Both the position numbers and the translations under genes were made by a program. 21,436 nucleotides of DNA from a virus. The notes under the pieces were generated by a model. That model was not told where the DNA came from and searched no databases. It saw only the letters and a program-made list of their open reading frames with translations. Shown here piece by piece: positions 14,141 through 21,375 of this stretch. Within the stretch, counting starts at the first letter, position 1, and every line of letters starts with the position of its first letter. The DNA lies in the IMG/VR virus record IMGVR_UViG_3300042938_000260, positions 1 through 21,436 of that record. One strand, 5' to 3'.

Positions 14141-15316
14141 TTAATGGTTAAATTTTTTGATTTTTAATTTTGTAGAATCTACGCCGTTAATTGCTTTTAC
14201 TTTTAATCCGTTAATAAAAATCTCACCAGAAGACGTTTGTCTTGGGGCAGTCGTAGTATTATTAGATTTTGCAACAACTTCTTTAATCGCATCGGCTTTA
14301 CCTTGTTCATAAAAATGACTTGCAATAGTATCTATATTCTCAGCGCCATACATAGCTTTGTGATACCCTTTCAAATCTGTAACTTCACCTTTATCGTTTA
14401 AGAACTTCTTAACTAGGTTTGTAATGTTTGATTGTTTATCGGCCACAACGTCCGCATTCTGTACGCCATATCTAAAATTCTTTTCTCCTATCTTGAAATC
14501 AAAACCTTTGAAGTCTTGAGAGAAAAAACCCTTAGTATCGTCTTTAAACTTAGAGTGTTGTGTTTCCACGTATGTTTGTTCTTCATTGTATCGGTTAAAA
14601 AAGTCTGTAGCTTTTTGTTGTTCTTTGGTAACTCCGGGTCTTAACTTAATTTCCTCGTAGTATTTACCTTTAAGATCTTCTAAAAAGTTTTTAGCTTTTG
14701 CAACTTCTTCTTTGAATGCGAGTTTCTTTTTTCTGATGTCTCGCTCATCATCTTCGTCTTCGTCATAACTAAATTCATCCTCCATTAAGAAATCAATTTC
14801 TTCAGCGTCTAAATGTGGTCTTGACTTTTTATAATATTCTTTTAATAATTTTTCATTGCTAATAGAAGAGTAGTCAGCGTTTAATCTAATATAATCTTCA
14901 ACTGTTCCACCGGTCTCTTCCATAAAAGAAACTAATTTCTCAATGTTTTCTGGCAATGGTTTCCCGTTTACCTCGGCTTTTTCAATAGCTCTATTTGTTT
15001 CTTCAATTAATGTCTCAGCAACAGTATTAACTTCTTCCTGGGTTATCTCTTGAATTACAGTAACTACTTCTTCTTGATTAACTTCATTAGCAACTTGGTG
15101 GTTGACGGTGTTTCCTTCGCCCACTTCTTGCAATCCCACTTTGGGCTCTTGATTGACCAACACGCTTTCATTTGTGCTTTGCTCTTGAACGGCATCTGGA
15201 ACTATTTTAGTTGTTAAATCTACTTTTGAAACTACATTAGGTTTCTCTAACTTTTTCATAGGAGCTTTTCTTTTCTGAAGCTTAAACTCCCCTTCTTGTC
15301 TTACTTGTTCTGACAT
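14141..15316 (-). CDS. Scaffold-like capsid assembly protein, 391 aa
   Basis: This is a highly charged, mostly helical and partly disordered protein between the portal and capsid genes, the position of the scaffold in most short-tailed phages. The N-terminal 30 residues are basic (KLQKRKAPMKKLEKP). Residues about 42-115 are Glu/Gln/Val-rich and low in complexity (NQEEVVTVIQEITQEEVNTV). Residues 133-220 form a helical core with the acidic cluster FSYDEDEDDERDIRKKK at about 182-198. The C-terminal 30 residues are basic and end KLKIKKFNH. A basic C-terminus that contacts the coat protein is known from the P22 scaffold, so a similar role is likely here. No serine-protease motif is visible, so a maturation protease is not supported. 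The function is inferred from composition and synteny. Confidence 0.7.
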   Translation of the reverse strand: MSEQVRQEGEFKLQKRKAPMKKLEKPNVVSKVDLTTKIVPDAVQEQSTNESVLVNQEPKVGLQEVGEGNTVNHQVANEVNQEEVVTVIQEITQEEVNTVAETLIEETNRAIEKAEVNGKPLPENIEKLVSFMEETGGTVEDYIRLNADYSSISNEKLLKEYYKKSRPHLDAEEIDFLMEDEFSYDEDEDDERDIRKKKLAFKEEVAKAKNFLEDLKGKYYEEIKLRPGVTKEQQKATDFFNRYNEEQTYVETQHSKFKDDTKGFFSQDFKGFDFKIGEKNFRYGVQNADVVADKQSNITNLVKKFLNDKGEVTDLKGYHKAMYGAENIDTIASHFYEQGKADAIKEVVAKSNNTTTAPRQTSSGEIFINGLKVKAINGVDSTKLKIKKFNH

Positions 15317-15350
15317 AATATAATAATATAAAATTGGTTAATAAAATTCT

Positions 15351-17750
15351 TTACATTCCGAATCCTGATAAATCATCATAAGAAGATTCAAAATCCTTAG
15401 GCATAGAATTATTTTTTCTTTGGTCTATTAATTCCGACTGTTGCGTGGCTTGTATTTTTGTTCTTTGATCTTTACGATCTTCTGCTTGTGTTTGTTTTTG
15501 TTGAGCGATACCTAATTGCACTTGGGCAAGTTGCATATCATACTCAAACTTCTGAGCCATCTTTTGTTTCTCAATCAATAACTCCTGTTGCATTCTTTGT
15601 ATTTCAAATTGAGATTTGGATTGTAATATTTGAATCTCAGTTTGAGCTAACGCTTGTTGCTTTTGTACTTCTGCTAATGCAGCAGCTTCAGATGCTTGAG
15701 CATTTGCTTGTGCTTGCGCTTGTATATTTGCTTGTTGATCTGCTTGTGCTTTTTCTTGTTTCTTCTTTCTTTTATATTTTAAAGATTGATTAGCAAGTTT
15801 AAGATTTTTAATTTCTCTTAAATCAATAGCGTCTTCTAGGTCTATACTACCTGTCTGTAAAGACATTTGTATGTTTTGTTCTAATTGCGCTTTTTCTTCA
15901 TCCTCTGGCTCTAACTCTAAGAAGATACCGAAGTCATGTAAGTTTAAGTTTACAATTTCTTTTAGTGTTTCTACATTAGATATAGATATACTCTCAATTA
16001 AGGATTGCCTTGTTAAAGGAAAGTTTAAAGAATCGCTAATCCTCAAGGATACATTCTCACATACTCTTAATGTTAAGAATAAACTAGCATCTTTAATATG
16101 ACGAGTTGATGTATTTGAATTTGCAGCAGCCATCTTTTGTAATCCTACTAATGCGTCTCTATCCGGTGAACTACCATCTCTTGCTTCGTTTAATCCGGTT
16201 ACATCGCGAATCATCTGTAAGTAATACTGGTAAGTAGATATTAAAGAACTTATCTTAGCATTACCTGACGATGTTTGTAATTCTTGAATTGGTACTTTGC
16301 CTGGGTTTTGTCCACCATCTTGTGATTGAGATCTACCAACAATACTACCGGTTTGGAAATACATATTCAAAGCTTCAGCAGCATTGTAATTTGTACCATT
16401 CCCTAAATCAACTTCTGCTAAACCATCTACATCTACAAAAACTCCATCTGGCACCATTCTAGATAGTACTTGTTGTAGTTTTAAATGCGTTAACTGAATC
16501 ATATCAGCAAACGTAGTAATTCTACTTACTAAAGATTCAATTCTACCTTTATACATTCTAGGTGCACAAATCGCATAATTCATTTCTACTTTAGTAGTAT
16601 CTGCATAAGGTCTAGTCATATTCTCTGCTAACTTCCATTCTAGCATTTTTTCAAATCCTAAAATCTTTGCTCCTGAATATAATACCTCAATTGTTCTAGA
16701 TACTCTTTCAAAGTTATCACTTGTTGGCGGATTAAAAGTATCAGGTTTCTCTAACGCTTTCTCTAATCCTTGTTCTGTTTGTTTAATCTTAAATACTTGG
16801 TTTGAATAAGTTTTATATTCAAAGTAAAGTACTTGTACTGTATTATCGTTTTGATCTTGTCCATAATAATTACGAGTGTAATTAACATCTCCAGGATACT
16901 TTTCTATTTCTTTTAAATCCGCATCAGATAAATGTGGAAATTGTTTTTTCAATTCTTCTAAACTAATAGACTTAACTTCACCAACATAATAAATATCTTC
17001 AAAGTTTGGATCTTCAGTATAAGAATAAACCAATGATGCAGGATCTACCCAATCAATTGTAATACCATTCGCTGGGTTCCAATTTGTTTTTGCAGCTGCA
17101 ATACCTAATACTGTTAAATCATAGTTTAGTCTTTTACTAACTAAATCGTATTTATTAGTATCTAATATCTGATTGATTACTTCTTCTTCTGCAATCTCAA
17201 TAGATTGTTTATAATCTAATTGCAAGTGTACCTCAAGTTCTTCAGTTGTTTCCGGTAATTTACTTGGATCAAGACTATTATATAAATTAGCGCCTAACTT
17301 TGATTGAATCTCATCTAACAAATCTTTTGCCATCATATCTCTCAATATACCGGCGGCATAATCTGTTTTCTGTTTAGTTGCTTCTGGATCTTGGGCATAA
17401 GCTTTAATCTCATAACTCTTATTGCTTAAACCATTAACAACAATATCTACAAACTTAGGTATAACAGGAATTGGTTTCCAATCTAAATTAAGATAAGACA
17501 AGTCTCCATTTATAGATAATTCATCTTTATATTTTTGCACAGGTTGTTCTCCTCTTGCATAAAGTCTAAGTCTATGAAAGTTTTGCCAGTTAGATCCCCA
17601 ACGGTTTCCAACTCCACCGCCAACGCGATCTCCTCTAAACCATTCGTTTTCAATAGCTCGGCCAACTAAAGCGCCATATTCATAACTTTGTTTTTCTTCA
17701 TCAGGCACCACCTGGCTAGGGAAAGAACTATTATTATTTGTATAAATCAT
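15351..17750 (-). CDS. Portal protein, 799 aa
   Basis: This protein forms the dodecameric ring through which DNA enters and leaves the head. It follows the large terminase after 3 bases and precedes the scaffold gene. Near the N-terminus is an aromatic, basic segment (NFHRLRLYARGEQPVQKYKD, about 57-76) followed by WKPIPVIPKFVDIVVNGL, the opening typical of large portals in this phage type. The middle has the clip/wing-type mixture of helices and strands with acidic loops (about 150-420), and a helical crown/stem part (about 420-640). Residues 655-780 form a continuous Gln/Ala/Lys-rich coiled coil (for example IQAQAQANAQASEAAALAEV), comparable with the long C-terminal barrel helix of the P22 portal. 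The C-terminus ends in an acidic, Ser/Tyr/Gly-rich tip (SSYDDLSGFGM). The length agrees with the large portal class (700-800 aa). Confidence 0.85.
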   Translation of the reverse strand: MIYTNNNSSFPSQVVPDEEKQSYEYGALVGRAIENEWFRGDRVGGGVGNRWGSNWQNFHRLRLYARGEQPVQKYKDELSINGDLSYLNLDWKPIPVIPKFVDIVVNGLSNKSYEIKAYAQDPEATKQKTDYAAGILRDMMAKDLLDEIQSKLGANLYNSLDPSKLPETTEELEVHLQLDYKQSIEIAEEEVINQILDTNKYDLVSKRLNYDLTVLGIAAAKTNWNPANGITIDWVDPASLVYSYTEDPNFEDIYYVGEVKSISLEELKKQFPHLSDADLKEIEKYPGDVNYTRNYYGQDQNDNTVQVLYFEYKTYSNQVFKIKQTEQGLEKALEKPDTFNPPTSDNFERVSRTIEVLYSGAKILGFEKMLEWKLAENMTRPYADTTKVEMNYAICAPRMYKGRIESLVSRITTFADMIQLTHLKLQQVLSRMVPDGVFVDVDGLAEVDLGNGTNYNAAEALNMYFQTGSIVGRSQSQDGGQNPGKVPIQELQTSSGNAKISSLISTYQYYLQMIRDVTGLNEARDGSSPDRDALVGLQKMAAANSNTSTRHIKDASLFLTLRVCENVSLRISDSLNFPLTRQSLIESISISNVETLKEIVNLNLHDFGIFLELEPEDEEKAQLEQNIQMSLQTGSIDLEDAIDLREIKNLKLANQSLKYKRKKKQEKAQADQQANIQAQAQANAQASEAAALAEVQKQQALAQTEIQILQSKSQFEIQRMQQELLIEKQKMAQKFEYDMQLAQVQLGIAQQKQTQAEDRKDQRTKIQATQQSELIDQRKNNSMPKDFESSYDDLSGFGM

Positions 17751-17753
17751 CTA

Positions 17754-19973
17754 TTATATTATTTTTGAACTATGACCATCATTATTATATCTTTTAAATC
17801 CTAAAGAAACTGCATCTTTTTGAAAGCTACTTGTTGGTGTATACATGTGTTTATTACACGCCATTATAGCTAAGCCTGAACTAATGGAGGCATCGTGCTT
17901 TGTTCTATCGTTTATATTAAATCTAGCCCAATCTTCTAATGTTTTTTGAAAATACATATCTCCATGAGAATCAGTATTATAACCAACAAAATTTTCTATA
18001 TAGGTTTCTATTGCCGCCGCATGAGCTTGAATAATATCTTGTCCAGAGTTTGGTATTCCGCCAATTTCTTTTTCAGCTGGAGATAATTTGTTCCAAATTT
18101 TATCAGGTCTATTCATTGAGAATCCTCTGTACCCTCTTCTTTTAAAATGGTATAATAGTCTTGCTTTGTTATTTTCAGCCAAAATAGGCATACCGTAAAA
18201 CACACAAGCCATTAGTATTTCTTCAAAGAAAATTTCTGCGGTTTGTGGTCTTGCAATATATTCAAGGAAGAAATGGTTAGGAGGCACATCTTCCATAGAG
18301 AATTTAGTTAATCCATGTAAAGCTCCATTCGAACCTCTATTATCTACTGTTCCCGATATATCGTAACTATCACAACCAAATGCCCCACAATGTTCATTGC
18401 CTGGATATTTGTAACCATCTTTTATTATTACGCGGTTTTGCAGATGTTTAGCGGGAACCCACGAAATTAAAAATCTACCATCTTTGTTTGGATAAAAATC
18501 TACTTTAGAATCTAATATACCATTTGACCATTGGAAACTACCGCGAGTTAAAACCCCAGTATTTCTTAAGTCATCATTGTAATCAATCTGTTCGTATATC
18601 TTAGTAAGATTGAATAATGATTGTTTTGTTTCGTCTCTAAATGCGTGTTGCTCTGTTCTTGGAAATTGTCTGTAATATTCATTTAATCCATCTGAATCAG
18701 ACTTTAAACCGTCCACTTCATTTTGCCAATGCTCAATAACTCCACAGTCTATTTCATTTCCGTCAACTCCTTTGATTGGTTTTTCTGGAGTATCGAACAC
18801 AGGTAAGCCATAAGTATCAATGAATCCCTCGAACGACCATTCCATAGGTATGAACAAACTATATAATCCTGAGCTAGTCTGTCCGTTGCGGTTCCTTTTT
18901 TCAACGTCTGAGTCATAATAAAGTTTTTTATAATTAGATCCACCTTTGTCTAAAGCATTTGATGTAGAACCCATCATGCATTTACCTACAATCTTACTAC
19001 CTAATCTTAAACAAGTTTTAGTAACACGCCAGTTGTTAAGGATATTATCAGGTTTCAACCATTTAGCGGCCTCATCCTGAACTAATATTTTTAATTTTTC
19101 ACCATCATAACTATTGTCTCCGGTATTTTTCCAGTCAATAGTTGTATCTAAGCCTGCTAATTCATCCGCAGACTCGCTGTTATCTAACTTCCTTCTTGTA
19201 AACTTTGAAGCAGGTACTCGATATGCAAGCTCTGTTTTAGGTCTATCCATACCATCTTGGATAGGTTTAAAAAAGAAAGGATAGTTAAGCGATATAGGCA
19301 CAACCTTATCGGTAAACATTGTCTTAGCATCAGACCCAGTCTTTGATAATATACCAAACCTAGAATCGCTAGACATCGTAGCTATGTTAACCAACTCTGC
19401 AGATGACATAAATGAAAATCCGGAACGTCTATTCTTTAAATAACACATCCCATAACATCTACTATCCGCTTTACAAGCCTCCCAGAATATAAAGAATAAT
19501 CTATTAGACTCTCTAAAATCTGGTGCGCCTACGTCAATCTTACTCCATTGCAAGTACATATAATGTGTACCGGTTATATATGTTGGAACGCCATTACTAT
19601 AAAATGAAAAGCCATCGTCTCTATATTTGAACTCGTTGTCTATATAGTCGTAATGCTTCTCTTTAAATGTATCGGGATATTTATTCCAATCAAATACATT
19701 CTTTATTTTTTCTAACTCCTTAGGAACGTCTAATTGCTTCCAGTATTGTTGTTCTTTTTTATCAGATCTTTTATATGAATTTTCTAGTAATGGTAATGCT
19801 ATTTTTAGATTTTGGATTTCAATAATTTCACCAATCTTTCCAGTCTTACTAATAACAACCACATCATGGTCTTTATTATATCCATATTTCCAATTGTTAT
19901 AACGATTTGTTTTCTTTATGATACCAGGTTTTATGTGATCTGGCAGTACTCTGTAAAGTGTTTGCTCGTACAT
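17754..19973 (-). CDS. terL: Terminase large subunit (packaging ATPase and nuclease), 739 aa
   Basis: The protein packs the genome into the procapsid through the portal and cuts the concatemer. A deviant Walker A, KNRRSGFS, is at residues 180-187. Walker B ILVQDE is at 296-301, with D300 and catalytic E301, and a coupling motif GSTSN is at 335-339. The C-terminal nuclease has the RNase H-fold acidic triad: D535 in GCDSYD, E600 in ILAENNKARL, and D694 in KHDASISSG. The nuclease also has an insertion with HFKRRGYRGF after E600. An N-terminal extension of about 100 residues is rich in Tyr/Lys. The start overlaps the stop of the preceding small gene as TAATG, so the two are probably translationally coupled. 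The length is larger than T7 gp19 (586 aa) but usual for large-genome phages of Bacteroidota. Confidence 0.93.
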   Translation of the reverse strand: MYEQTLYRVLPDHIKPGIIKKTNRYNNWKYGYNKDHDVVVISKTGKIGEIIEIQNLKIALPLLENSYKRSDKKEQQYWKQLDVPKELEKIKNVFDWNKYPDTFKEKHYDYIDNEFKYRDDGFSFYSNGVPTYITGTHYMYLQWSKIDVGAPDFRESNRLFFIFWEACKADSRCYGMCYLKNRRSGFSFMSSAELVNIATMSSDSRFGILSKTGSDAKTMFTDKVVPISLNYPFFFKPIQDGMDRPKTELAYRVPASKFTRRKLDNSESADELAGLDTTIDWKNTGDNSYDGEKLKILVQDEAAKWLKPDNILNNWRVTKTCLRLGSKIVGKCMMGSTSNALDKGGSNYKKLYYDSDVEKRNRNGQTSSGLYSLFIPMEWSFEGFIDTYGLPVFDTPEKPIKGVDGNEIDCGVIEHWQNEVDGLKSDSDGLNEYYRQFPRTEQHAFRDETKQSLFNLTKIYEQIDYNDDLRNTGVLTRGSFQWSNGILDSKVDFYPNKDGRFLISWVPAKHLQNRVIIKDGYKYPGNEHCGAFGCDSYDISGTVDNRGSNGALHGLTKFSMEDVPPNHFFLEYIARPQTAEIFFEEILMACVFYGMPILAENNKARLLYHFKRRGYRGFSMNRPDKIWNKLSPAEKEIGGIPNSGQDIIQAHAAAIETYIENFVGYNTDSHGDMYFQKTLEDWARFNINDRTKHDASISSGLAIMACNKHMYTPTSSFQKDAVSLGFKRYNNDGHSSKII

Positions 19974-20248
19974 TATCTAGATCTCCCTTCTGCAAATCCT
20001 TTAAATACTTTGGTATTAGGATCCTTTTCGCTTTCTTCTAACATTCTTTCTTCTTCTTCTATTCTATTAAGAATTTCAAAAGCATCAAAGATCGCTAGCT
20101 TTTTTGTAGCAGCGGCATTCTTTAATTTGTCTGCGCTTAAATCATCTTCCCCGTTATTTAATATCGCTTCTTCAGCAACTTTAATTAATTCAAGAACTGC
20201 TTTATGCCCCGCGGCCACAATATTCCTCTTCGTCTCCTTTATATCCAT
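19973..20248 (-). CDS. Small helical protein, candidate terminase small subunit, 91 aa
   Basis: The gene can start at an ATG at 20266 or, more likely, at an ATG at 20248, because the protein then begins MDIKETKRNIVAAGHKAVLE as an ordinary amphipathic helix. The earlier start would add the hydrophobic MILLLS. The protein is helical, with charged second-half sequence (NAAATKKLAIFDAFEILNRI then a Glu-rich segment). I recognise this sort of short protein beside large terminases in phages of marine Bacteroidota. Its place directly before TerL, with a TAATG overlap, is that of the small terminase subunit, which binds DNA and starts packaging. The family is highly variable in sequence, so this call is by position, size and helix content. 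It overlaps the 198-aa gene by 47 bases. Confidence 0.65.
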   Translation of the reverse strand: MDIKETKRNIVAAGHKAVLELIKVAEEAILNNGEDDLSADKLKNAAATKKLAIFDAFEILNRIEEEERMLEESEKDPNTKVFKGFAEGRSR

Positions 20249-20798
20249 ACTTAATAACAATATCATTAGATTTCATACAATATAATCTCTGGTTATCTAT
20301 AATGAATTCATATTCTCCAAAAGGAGTATAACCCACTAAGTCTCCAGGATTGATTTCTAGCTCTTTTAAAGAGTCATTACCATATTTTAATATACCAATA
20401 AGTCTACGCTCTTTATCAAGCTTTAAATGGTCTATATTTTTTAATGGTTTAACAAAACATCTATCCCCAAATGATTTCCATTGTGTATCTGTTTTGTACA
20501 GGTAGATTTGGTCTGAACTACAGAAGTATAAATCTTCTTTAAAGTACGATCTACTATTTTTTTGTTTACCCTTCATATCATAAAATCGTCTAAAGACATT
20601 ATGATGTATGATTACGGTATCGCCTACTTTTATATCTGTTTTATACGCTAAAGGTATTGAAACCACTTCTGCCATATTATTAACAGATTTAAAACTTTCT
20701 ATCTTAGTATTGAGTATTAATTCTTTGCCTTCAACCTCAATACTATTTTCATATCTATTCCCTATAGGTTTAACTATGAAGTCAAAAACGCCGGTCAC
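20202..20798 (-). CDS. Tandem GroES-like co-chaperonin, 198 aa
   Basis: The protein reads as two GroES-fold units. Unit 1 (about residues 1-102) starts FIVKPIGNRYENSIEVEGKE, has LIL at 27-29 in the place of the GroES mobile-loop tripeptide that binds GroEL, and IKVGDTVIIHH at 56-66. Unit 2 (about 110-186) starts GDRCFVKPLKN, has INPGDLVGYTPFGEYEF at 149-165, and ends with LYCMKSNDIVIKYG, the GroES-like closing strand pattern. Unit 2 lacks an obvious mobile-loop hydrophobic triplet. The start is GTG, one base after the stop of the 75-aa gene. In the same frame a TAG lies three codons farther upstream, and later ATG codons would remove conserved sequence. T4 gp31 is the known phage co-chaperonin that helps GroEL fold the capsid protein. 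Two fused GroES units are known from chloroplast Cpn20. The assignment is from sequence pattern only. Confidence 0.75.
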   Translation of the reverse strand: MTGVFDFIVKPIGNRYENSIEVEGKELILNTKIESFKSVNNMAEVVSIPLAYKTDIKVGDTVIIHHNVFRRFYDMKGKQKNSRSYFKEDLYFCSSDQIYLYKTDTQWKSFGDRCFVKPLKNIDHLKLDKERRLIGILKYGNDSLKELEINPGDLVGYTPFGEYEFIIDNQRLYCMKSNDIVIKYGYKGDEEEYCGRGA

Positions 20799-20799
20799 T

Positions 20800-21027
20800 T
20801 TAATATTCTAAATCGTATTCGACCGCAATGCTCATGTTTGAATTAAACTTCTTCCACGGCATTACTTCGTCATCTTTTTTAATAAATATATTATATGAAC
20901 TGTCTTCTTCTTCTAATAATATATGTGAGATTTCATGCCCTCCATAAACATTTTGTCCTACAGAATAATGCATAGCGTTATCCTTATAGTCCGAACCAAT
21001 GCTTATCTTACGAATAACAGAACTCAT
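20800..21027 (-). CDS. Small unknown phage protein, 75 aa
   Basis: This short protein starts MSSVIRKISIGSDYKDNAM and has a run of alternating hydrophobic and charged residues (YSVGQNVYGGHEISHILLEE) followed by an acidic, then a Lys/Trp-containing stretch (IKKDDEVMPWKKFN). It seems a compact alpha/beta protein without signal peptide or membrane segment. I recognise no family with a known function, although I think similar sequences occur beside the packaging genes of other Bacteroidota phages. It is joined to the gene before it by a TAATG overlap and to the GroES-like gene after it by a one-base gap, so the three are likely translated as one unit. A role in assembly or host takeover is possible but cannot be shown. 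Confidence 0.7.
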   Translation of the reverse strand: MSSVIRKISIGSDYKDNAMHYSVGQNVYGGHEISHILLEEEDSSYNIFIKKDDEVMPWKKFNSNMSIAVEYDLEY

Positions 21028-21275
21028 TACTTTGTTTCTGGTTTTTCAATTTCAGCATACGAGCCATCTTCTAAATTAATATTGATTGCCCCATATTCTG
21101 ATTCTAACTCAGATTTAAACTCCTCAATTGATTGATTCAAATCTGCTAATTGGTGTAGGAATCCATGTTTTTGAGACTCCAATACTCCAATGTTTGATAG
21201 GATTGCTGATAAATCTTTTTGTTGGGCAACTACCTTGTTTAACTGTTCCTGTGTAATTTGTTTTACTACTTCCAT
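21027..21275 (-). CDS. Small coiled-coil phage protein of unknown function, 82 aa
   Basis: Residues about 7-60 form an almost unbroken helix with heptad-like hydrophobic spacing (ITQEQLNKVVAQQKDLSAIL, then HQLADLNQSIEEFKSELESE). This is followed by a short strand-like end (YGAININLEDGSYAEIEK). The protein is acidic at its C-terminus and has no catalytic residues that I can recognise. It probably forms a dimer or bundle. It is the first protein-coding gene of the transcription unit, 26 bases downstream of the tRNA, and it overlaps the next gene as TAATG. The ATG is preceded by TTAAATAAAA, an A-rich leader in place of a Shine-Dalgarno site. No function is known to me; a DNA- or protein-binding accessory role would fit a protein of this shape. 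Confidence 0.75.
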   Translation of the reverse strand: MEVVKQITQEQLNKVVAQQKDLSAILSNIGVLESQKHGFLHQLADLNQSIEEFKSELESEYGAININLEDGSYAEIEKPETK

Positions 21276-21300
21276 TTTTATTTAATTTGATTGTTAATTA

Positions 21301-21375
21301 GTAGCAACGTATCAGAGTCGAACTGATTTAAGCGGGCTTATGAGACCCGTGAGATACCTTACCTCCCACCTGCTA
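21301..21375 (-). tRNA. tRNA with CAT anticodon (tRNA-Met or Ile2), imperfect acceptor stem
   Basis: On the minus strand the anticodon stem is CGGGT/GCCCG with the loop CTCATAA, which gives the anticodon CAT. The T arm is ATCAG/CTGAT with the loop TTCGACT, which has the invariant TTCGA pattern. The D arm can be drawn as GAGG/TCTC with a loop containing GG. The acceptor pairs TAGCA with TGCTA well, but the 3' side has one base more than the 5' side (a bulged G) near the T arm, and no CCA is encoded. The three G:C pairs of the anticodon stem are at 28-30 and not 29-31, so it is not a typical initiator. It may be a Met elongator, or Ile2 if lysidine-modified, and may be partly degenerate. Confidence 0.8.

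Noticed and set aside
14141-15316. Maturation protease or protease-scaffold fusion between portal and capsid
   Set aside because: No Ser/His catalytic motif or ClpP-like GxSxxG pattern is seen. The sequence is charged, low in complexity and helical like a scaffold.
15458-15793. A plus-strand open frame of 111 codons inside the portal gene
   Set aside because: It lies opposite the Gln/Ala-rich coiled coil of the portal, whose repetitive codons leave the opposite strand open. Its hydrophobic Leu/Val/Phe-rich product is the expected mirror of Gln/Glu/Lys codons.
20249-20266. Earlier ATG for the small terminase candidate (adds MILLLS)
   Set aside because: It would extend the overlap with the GroES-like gene to 65 bases and add an odd hydrophobic start, whereas the ATG at 20248 begins a normal amphipathic helix.
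19812-20285. A plus-strand open frame of 157 codons opposite the TerL start and small terminase candidate
   Set aside because: The minus-strand genes in the same stretch have clear phage protein features and TAATG coupling. The plus frame has no leader, no recognisable domain and a Ser/Leu-rich shadow composition.
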